Under the pieces are notes generated by a model. That model had not been told where the DNA came from. It saw nothing but the letters and a program-made list of their open reading frames with translations, and searched no databases. Position numbers and translations under genes: made by a program. Of a DNA stretch of 5,952 nucleotides, positions 5,613 through 5,952 are shown one piece after another. The DNA is from Acidimicrobiales bacterium. Its GTDB lineage: Bacteria; Actinomycetota; Acidimicrobiia; Acidimicrobiales; JABEUL01. Numbering within the stretch: position 1 is the stretch's first letter; the number at the start of each line of letters is the position of its first letter. The DNA lies in the NCBI GenBank assembly GCA_013044465.1, contig JABEUL010000262.1:1-5952 (forward strand), read 5' to 3'.

Positions 5613-5952
5613 TTCCTTTTATTCGATCGTAAATTACCTTTGTCCCAATTGAGGCGCTAATAACAAGTGGCACCTCTACGATCGCCCTGAACCGAACATC
5701 TCCATATGAGATAGCCACTGCAAAGGTTGATGCTATAAACACCACTACCATTGGCGAAATCATGATATTCCTACGTTTTAGATATATGAATCCAATAATT
5801 GCTAGCAGCTCCACCGGATAAGAAAGAATCCAGTACCAAACACTTGTCCATTTTGGCCAGGATGAGATTCCGGGTCCGATCTGAGTAGCTTGCTGAAGCG
5901 GATTAAAAATGTAGTAAACCCTCGCAACTCTTACCAAAACTACAATTGGCAA
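5599..5952 (-). CDS. C-terminal part of a GT39-like membrane glycosyltransferase (5' end outside the window)
   Basis: The last 117 residues of a larger protein; the frame is open to the window edge, so the start is not here. It begins with RVARVYYIFNPLQQATQ..., continues with three hydrophobic segments (about 37-58, 65-84 and 92-107) and has YGDVRFRAIVEVPLVI between the second and third. That order, an RV.R...F.P soluble segment, then helices, then YG..RFR...E.PLV, is what I recognise at the C-terminus of actinobacterial ArnT-like GT39 proteins, which use polyprenyl-phosphate sugars to modify envelope lipids or proteins. The catalytic N-terminal acidic motif lies outside the window, so activity cannot be judged. 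The stop codon is inside the 3' end of the HAD gene on the opposite strand. No terminator is visible between the two. Confidence 0.65.
   Translation of the reverse strand: MPIVVLVRVARVYYIFNPLQQATQIGPGISSWPKWTSVWYWILSYPVELLAIIGFIYLKRRNIMISPMVVVFIASTFAVAISYGDVRFRAIVEVPLVISASIGTKVIYDRIKGIKSP

Overview
The window looks like a chromosomal segment of a low-to-moderate GC actinobacterium, judged by eye and not counted. The best taxonomic clue is the first gene. Its N-terminus has the GPGW…DGKWYPP signature that I associate with many membrane-anchored proteins of Acidimicrobiia (a DUF2510-like motif). The two membrane glycosyltransferase-like proteins also resemble actinobacterial GT-C families. No RNA gene, CRISPR array, insertion sequence or phage gene was seen.

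Layout, left to right: (1) 23-1342, minus: a single-pass membrane protein with a proline-rich cytoplasmic N-terminus, one transmembrane helix and two tandem NTF2-like extracytoplasmic repeats. (2) 1343-1566: an intergenic stretch with a clear intrinsic terminator for the next operon and a separate short palindrome. (3) 1567-2473, minus: a two-gene operon resembling a type IV toxin-antitoxin pair, with a small antitoxin-like protein first and an AbiEii-type nucleotidyltransferase second, overlapping by 8 nt. (4) 2474-2674: an AT-rich intergenic stretch with direct repeats and imperfect palindromes. (5) 2675-3997, minus: a polytopic GT87/DUF2029-like membrane protein. (6) 4035-4074: a strong terminator for the peroxiredoxin gene. 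(7) 4112-4747, minus: a 1-Cys peroxiredoxin of the Prx6 type with a good promoter. (8) 4935-5612, plus: a HAD-IB family phosphatase, divergent from the peroxiredoxin gene. (9) 5599-5952, minus, cut by the window edge: the C-terminal part of a GT39-like membrane glycosyltransferase, overlapping the phosphatase gene tail to tail by 14 nt.

The genes appear to be mostly separate transcription units and not one pathway. The toxin-antitoxin-like pair is a self-contained two-gene unit closed by its own terminator. The two GT-C-like proteins suggest envelope glycan or glycolipid synthesis, but they flank unrelated genes and no operon links them. The most unusual points are the AbiEii-like protein, whose nucleotidyltransferase motif I has lost both glycines, and the internally duplicated NTF2-like surface protein with five matching cysteines per repeat. 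I see no convincing evidence of a wholly new system. These are the places I would look first.
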